Assembly (NCBI GenBank): GCA_949840475.1
Contig: CATKXA010000002.1
Location: 1-37,507 of the forward strand
DNA length: 37,507 nucleotides
Origin: an uncultured Thermoanaerobacterales bacterium
GTDB lineage: Bacteria; Bacillota; Clostridia; Christensenellales; UBA1242
Direction: 5' to 3'
Position numbers and translations under genes: made by a program. Of this stretch, positions 34,697 through 37,507 are shown piece by piece; within the stretch, counting starts at the first letter, position 1; each line of letters begins with the position of its first letter. The notes beneath the pieces were generated by a model. It did not search any database and was not told where the DNA came from. It saw only the letters and a list, made by a program, of their open reading frames with translations.

Positions 34697-35413
34697 TTAC
34701 ATTGAGTTATCAGCATTTAATTTTCGTTGTTCTGTGACATATTCGTAGTGCTTAATAAAAATTTCTCTGTAATTAATATTGTCAAAAGTGAAGTCAAAAC
34801 CATTAAGGTTATGAAAAAGACAAATTAGATGGTCAAGCAACAATGCACAAATATAGATAAAGTTGTCAATATAGTAACTAATTACCTTATCGCTTAATTG
34901 AGTAAAGGATAATGAATTATGTACAAAATTATTACAATACATTCTCCATGTTGCCAGTGAATCTATCTTTGCTTTCTTTATTATTATGTCTATTGAAAGA
35001 TTGGTTTCACCTAAATTTTCTAACCATCCAAAATCACAAAAATTCATAAAGTTAGATTTTGTTTTGCTTTGTTTTTTTAATTTAAGAAATTCTTGTGTTG
35101 TCGATTTCCTATCTACAATTAAATTTAGTTTCATTTTTGCAAATTTATTATATTCATCTAGTATAAAAGAATTTTCTAATAAAACTTGCAAAGTGGAAAC
35201 TTGTTCTATTAAAGACCTTAATAATGTTCCTGCTTGCGTATATGCATTAATATCTATTGCGTGACAAATCAATTCGATAGTTTTAAAATTGTCAAAAAAC
35301 AATCGGTAATAAGTGTTGTTAGAGTTGCTTTCATCATTATCTATGTAATAAAAAATAGTATAAGGCATTTTTTTGCAAATCTCATTTAATATATTTTTAA
35401 GTTGTATATACAT
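34697..35413 (-). CDS. DUF5677/HEPN-like protein of unknown function
   Basis: 238 residues, almost wholly alpha-helical, soluble. AGTLLRSLIEQVSTLQVLLE (61-80) and TWRMYCNNFVHNSLSF (155-170) resemble two motifs of DUF5677-type proteins, where a helix with RxLxE is followed by a Y..LS.xVHPS-like motif. In the HEPN superfamily an Arg and a nearby His (here Arg157 and His165) can form an RNase site, but the spacing here is longer than the classical RX4-6H. It starts at ATG 35413 with GAGGT upstream; a TATAAT at 35434-35429 (minus) is the likely -10. It could be an abortive-infection or toxin-type protein, or a benign sensor. Base composition is more AT-rich than the left half of the window. Confidence 0.6.
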   Translation of the reverse strand: MYIQLKNILNEICKKMPYTIFYYIDNDESNSNNTYYRLFFDNFKTIELICHAIDINAYTQAGTLLRSLIEQVSTLQVLLENSFILDEYNKFAKMKLNLIVDRKSTTQEFLKLKKQSKTKSNFMNFCDFGWLENLGETNLSIDIIIKKAKIDSLATWRMYCNNFVHNSLSFTQLSDKVISYYIDNFIYICALLLDHLICLFHNLNGFDFTFDNINYREIFIKHYEYVTEQRKLNADNSM

Positions 35414-35428
35414 ATTCTACCTCAAAAT

Positions 35429-35434
35429 ATTATA
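35429..35434 (-). promoter_or_regulatory. Probable -10 box of the DUF5677-like gene
   Basis: TATAAT on the minus strand, 15 bp before ATG 35413. No good -35 hexamer is seen at 17 bp. Confidence 0.35.
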
Positions 35435-35505
35435 GCACAGTATTTATTATTTAGTTGCCACAATATCATGTGTAAATTTTAAACGGGCTATTAGTTTATA
35501 ATACT

Positions 35506-36396
35506 TTATTGTTTGTATACTTTTTTGATAATGTAGCCAACAAACTTTTCGGCTTGATTTATGCCTGTAAGTTGCTCATTTATCTCAATTCCGCCGGCAT
35601 TTGCATTTACTTCGCAGAGAAGAGGTTTGCCGTCTTCAGTGTTGAAAAAGTCAACCGCACAATGCTCTAATCCGAGTATTTTGGTAACTTTTATGGCAAT
35701 TTGCTTTTGTTCTTGTGTGGCCTCAAATTTAATTGCACAACCGCCACTTGATACATTACTTATAAAGCTATTCGAATTTTTTCTCATAATAGAGAATATC
35801 ACTTTGCCACCGACAACCATAACGCGAATGTCTATACCGGGATTATCATGAATAAACTCTTGATATAAATAAGCTTCTTGACCGATATTTTTAATAAAAC
35901 TATCAAATTCATTTCTATTGTTTATAATCGTAACACCTTTTCCGCCGTAGCCAAAGGTTGGTTTTGCTACAAAAGGATAGCCTAAATAAGCTTCAACTTT
36001 ATTTTTAAATTCTTCGCTTCGTTTATACTCCGCAAGATTTAATCCGTCAAAGTCAGTATTTCCTGATAAGGTTTTAGGAAGGGGAATGTTGTTTTCGGCA
36101 AGCTTAACAAAAGTCAAAAACTTATCATCAGAAGAACTCATTGCTTTGTAAGTGTTGAAACATAGTTTTCCTTGCTTTTCAAACAAAGTTGAGATATATT
36201 GATCCTTTACAAGCATTATGCAAAAATCAAATTCGTCGACATTTAGACTTGGTTTGCCGTTATCTATAGCAAGCACGTATTCGTCTATTTGTAATAAATC
36301 AAGCTTTATATTGTGTTTGGCAAAATATTCTGAGTAAATTTTATAAGCACATTCAGTTTGCCACTTTGTAAAACCAATAAGAAGGCCCTTTTTCAT
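35506..36396 (-). CDS. RimK-like ATP-grasp ligase
   Basis: 296 residues, the usual size of the RimK family, which joins amino acids (often glutamate) to a carboxylate on a protein or small molecule using ATP. Domains in order: an N-terminal pre-ATP-grasp region (1-90), with TYKAMSSSDDKFLTFVKLAENNIPLPKT as the hinge. Then comes the ATP-binding lobe with PFVAKP (Lys145) and the flexible loop GYGGKGV (149-155), then LYQEFI and DIRVMVVGGKVI. The Mg-binding C-terminal lobe has Asp249 in CAVDFF and Glu262/Asn264 in CEVNANAGG. AAAGGAGA lies 7 bases before ATG 36396. It is a single gene; no obvious substrate peptide or partner is adjacent. Candidates include ribosomal protein, coenzyme or ribosomally made peptide modification; I cannot choose. 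Confidence 0.9.
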   Translation of the reverse strand: MKKGLLIGFTKWQTECAYKIYSEYFAKHNIKLDLLQIDEYVLAIDNGKPSLNVDEFDFCIMLVKDQYISTLFEKQGKLCFNTYKAMSSSDDKFLTFVKLAENNIPLPKTLSGNTDFDGLNLAEYKRSEEFKNKVEAYLGYPFVAKPTFGYGGKGVTIINNRNEFDSFIKNIGQEAYLYQEFIHDNPGIDIRVMVVGGKVIFSIMRKNSNSFISNVSSGGCAIKFEATQEQKQIAIKVTKILGLEHCAVDFFNTEDGKPLLCEVNANAGGIEINEQLTGINQAEKFVGYIIKKVYKQ

Positions 36397-36450
36397 TTTA
36401 ATCTCCTTTATTAAAAGTATATCATAATATAAAACATAATGTAAATCGAA

Positions 36451-36488
36451 ATAAAAATACCTAAGCTAAACAAGGTGTAGCTTGGGTA
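36451..36488 (-). terminator. Terminator-like repeat copy 1 (end of the 223-aa gene)
   Basis: TACCTAAGCTA (36458-36468) pairs with TAGCTTGGGTA (36478-36488), loop of nine. On the minus strand it is followed by TTTTTATTT. The sequence around it (36455-36499) recurs at 37272-37317. Confidence 0.75.
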
Positions 36489-36551
36489 AAGTTTAGAGGC
36501 AAAGCACTGTCGTATCCAACCAAATAGATATTTGTGTTGAGGAGTTAGGAA

Positions 36552-37223
36552 TTATTCGGCTTTAATTATAGAATCAAAGGTTCTGTAAAAATCATTAAAA
36601 TCAACAATTAATTCATTTATTGAAATTCCAATATCGTTATAATATGAATTTTTGTTGTTTTCGTATACAAAAATGCATGGTTCATTTATGCCAATTTTTA
36701 AAGTCATAGTATTAGCTACACAATGCTTAAACCCATTGGATATACTATTAATTTTATGCAAAAAATCTTTATGTTTTAGTAAATATTTAAAACCAACAAA
36801 ATTGACCTTAAAAAGTTCTCCGATCATCTCAAATGGTCTATTTAACTTGCGTTTTGTATCGTAAAATAAGCAATCGCTAGAAATGCTAAGCAAGGAAATA
36901 CAATCATCAATAACTTTTCTCAAGTGCATTATGAATTCTTCTTGTTCAAAATAATTATTAATTAATTTACGCTCCCACTCTTTATGTTTTAATAAAGATA
37001 AATATAAGTTTGATTTATCAATTTCTTTTTCATTAACAAGATATGCCCAGTTACTATACTGTTTTTCCAAAAGTTGATTTATGTACAGCATTCTATTAAC
37101 AATGCTCATATGCTTTAAAATATAGCTAGTAAAAAAATTATACTTTGGTTGATTGTACTTATCTGGCAATTTAGAACAATTATATTCATTGTTAAATATA
37201 TCAAATATGTTTATCTTTTTCAT
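36552..37223 (-). CDS. Helical protein of unknown function, possibly HEPN-like
   Basis: 223 residues, rich in Lys, Asn, Ile and Phe, mostly helical, no membrane segment. The only hint is HKINSISNGFKHCVA (about 158-172), which resembles the xxNxxxNxxKH motif seen in several HEPN-like and abortive-infection-type proteins of unknown mechanism. I do not claim a function. A TATAAT box lies only six bases before the ATG and no ribosome binding site is seen, so the message may be leaderless. The gene is bracketed by two copies of a ~46-bp terminator-like repeat. Its composition is close to that of the DUF5677-like gene. Confidence 0.65.
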   Translation of the reverse strand: MKKINIFDIFNNEYNCSKLPDKYNQPKYNFFTSYILKHMSIVNRMLYINQLLEKQYSNWAYLVNEKEIDKSNLYLSLLKHKEWERKLINNYFEQEEFIMHLRKVIDDCISLLSISSDCLFYDTKRKLNRPFEMIGELFKVNFVGFKYLLKHKDFLHKINSISNGFKHCVANTMTLKIGINEPCIFVYENNKNSYYNDIGISINELIVDFNDFYRTFDSIIKAE

Positions 37224-37229
37224 GTACTG

Positions 37230-37235
37230 ATTATA
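37230..37235 (-). promoter_or_regulatory. -10 box giving a possible leaderless message
   Basis: TATAAT on the minus strand, with only CAGTAC between it and ATG 37223. Transcription would begin at or next to the A of the start codon. No strong -35 box is seen. Confidence 0.45.
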
Positions 37236-37268
37236 ACATATAGTTAATAACTTTACATCTAATTATTT

Positions 37269-37307
37269 AAAAAATACCCAAACTAAACTAGGTGTTTAGC
37301 TGGGGTA
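37269..37307 (-). terminator. Terminator-like repeat copy 2 (end of the NUDIX-like gene)
   Basis: The 14-base blocks 37275-37288 and 37294-37307 pair with two mismatches around loop TAGGT; the minus strand continues ATTTTTTAAA. The same sequence recurs at 36455-36499 with about 85 percent identity by eye. Confidence 0.7.
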
Positions 37308-37343
37308 AAGTTTGGAGGAGTAAATGTAACATAAATCTATTTA

Positions 37344-37507
37344 TCATAAACTATCTAAATACAATTGCAACGCTTTGCATTGATAAGGTAGCTTCAATAA
37401 TTGTTTTGCTTCGTCTAATGTCACCCAAATGCTTTGGCAAAATTCCTCAGTTGGTGAATTTTTTGTACCTACCTCAATAATATAAAAATTAGCAAGAGAC
37501 TCCATTG
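37344..37507 (-). CDS. C-terminal part of a probable NUDIX hydrolase, cut by the right edge
   Basis: 54 codons are visible, ending at TGA 37344-37346. The sequence FYIIEVGTKNSPTEEFCQSIWVTLDEAKQLLKLP followed by a short helix up to LQLYLDSL is the usual tail of a NUDIX domain: a central strand, an SxWVxxxEA strand-helix, then the last helix. The catalytic NUDIX box would be beyond the edge, so the assignment is tentative. The Met at 37505 is probably internal. Confidence 0.55.
   Translation of the reverse strand, partial: MESLANFYIIEVGTKNSPTEEFCQSIWVTLDEAKQLLKLPYQCKALQLYLDSL

Overview
The window looks like chromosomal DNA from a low-GC, Gram-positive-type bacterium, most likely an uncultured gut Bacillota (Clostridia-like). 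The clues are AT-rich DNA, strong purine-rich ribosome binding sites, TTGACA/TATAAT promoters, an LtaS-type enzyme next to a diacylglycerol kinase, SHOCT-tailed membrane proteins and a giant InlB-B-repeat surface-type protein. The taxonomic guess rests on gene content only.

Layout. Bases 1-16028 are the 3' part of one enormous gene (more than 5,300 codons, start off the left edge) encoding a repeat protein with about 50 copies of a GYxFxGWY module and a beta-helix-like C-terminus. Bases 16161-19922 hold leuS and two small SHOCT membrane proteins. Bases 20060-22902 hold a lipid kinase and an LtaS-like enzyme overlapping by one base, a plausible lipoteichoic-acid/DAG-recycling pair. Bases 22891-23295 are a non-coding palindrome plus a 67-bp tandem repeat. 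Bases 23397-28488 hold dnaB, glnS and a short alaS. Bases 28464-29399 have no convincing gene: two related large palindromic elements (the first supplies the alaS stop codon), terminators, and two convergent promoters facing one bidirectional terminator, which looks like a small-RNA pair. Bases 29400-29959 hold a small HNH nuclease and a Cas2/SinR-like protein. Bases 30156-31055 hold an unknown 299-aa protein.

After 31.1 kb every gene is on the minus strand and the content becomes accessory: a family-4-like uracil-DNA glycosylase, a GH16 glycoside hydrolase, an Isf-like iron-sulfur flavoprotein, a frameshifted nucleoside 2-deoxyribosyltransferase-like pseudogene, a DUF5677/HEPN-like protein, a RimK-like ATP-grasp ligase, an unknown protein bracketed by two copies of a terminator-like repeat, and the C-terminal part of a probable NUDIX protein at the right edge.

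The strongest candidates for something undescribed are the palindromic/tandem repeat elements at gene ends (22.9-23.2 kb and 28.46-28.85 kb), the convergent small-RNA locus beside the HNH + Cas2-like pair, and the ~300-bp higher-order repeat of the giant protein. All family assignments come from reading motifs, not from database searches.
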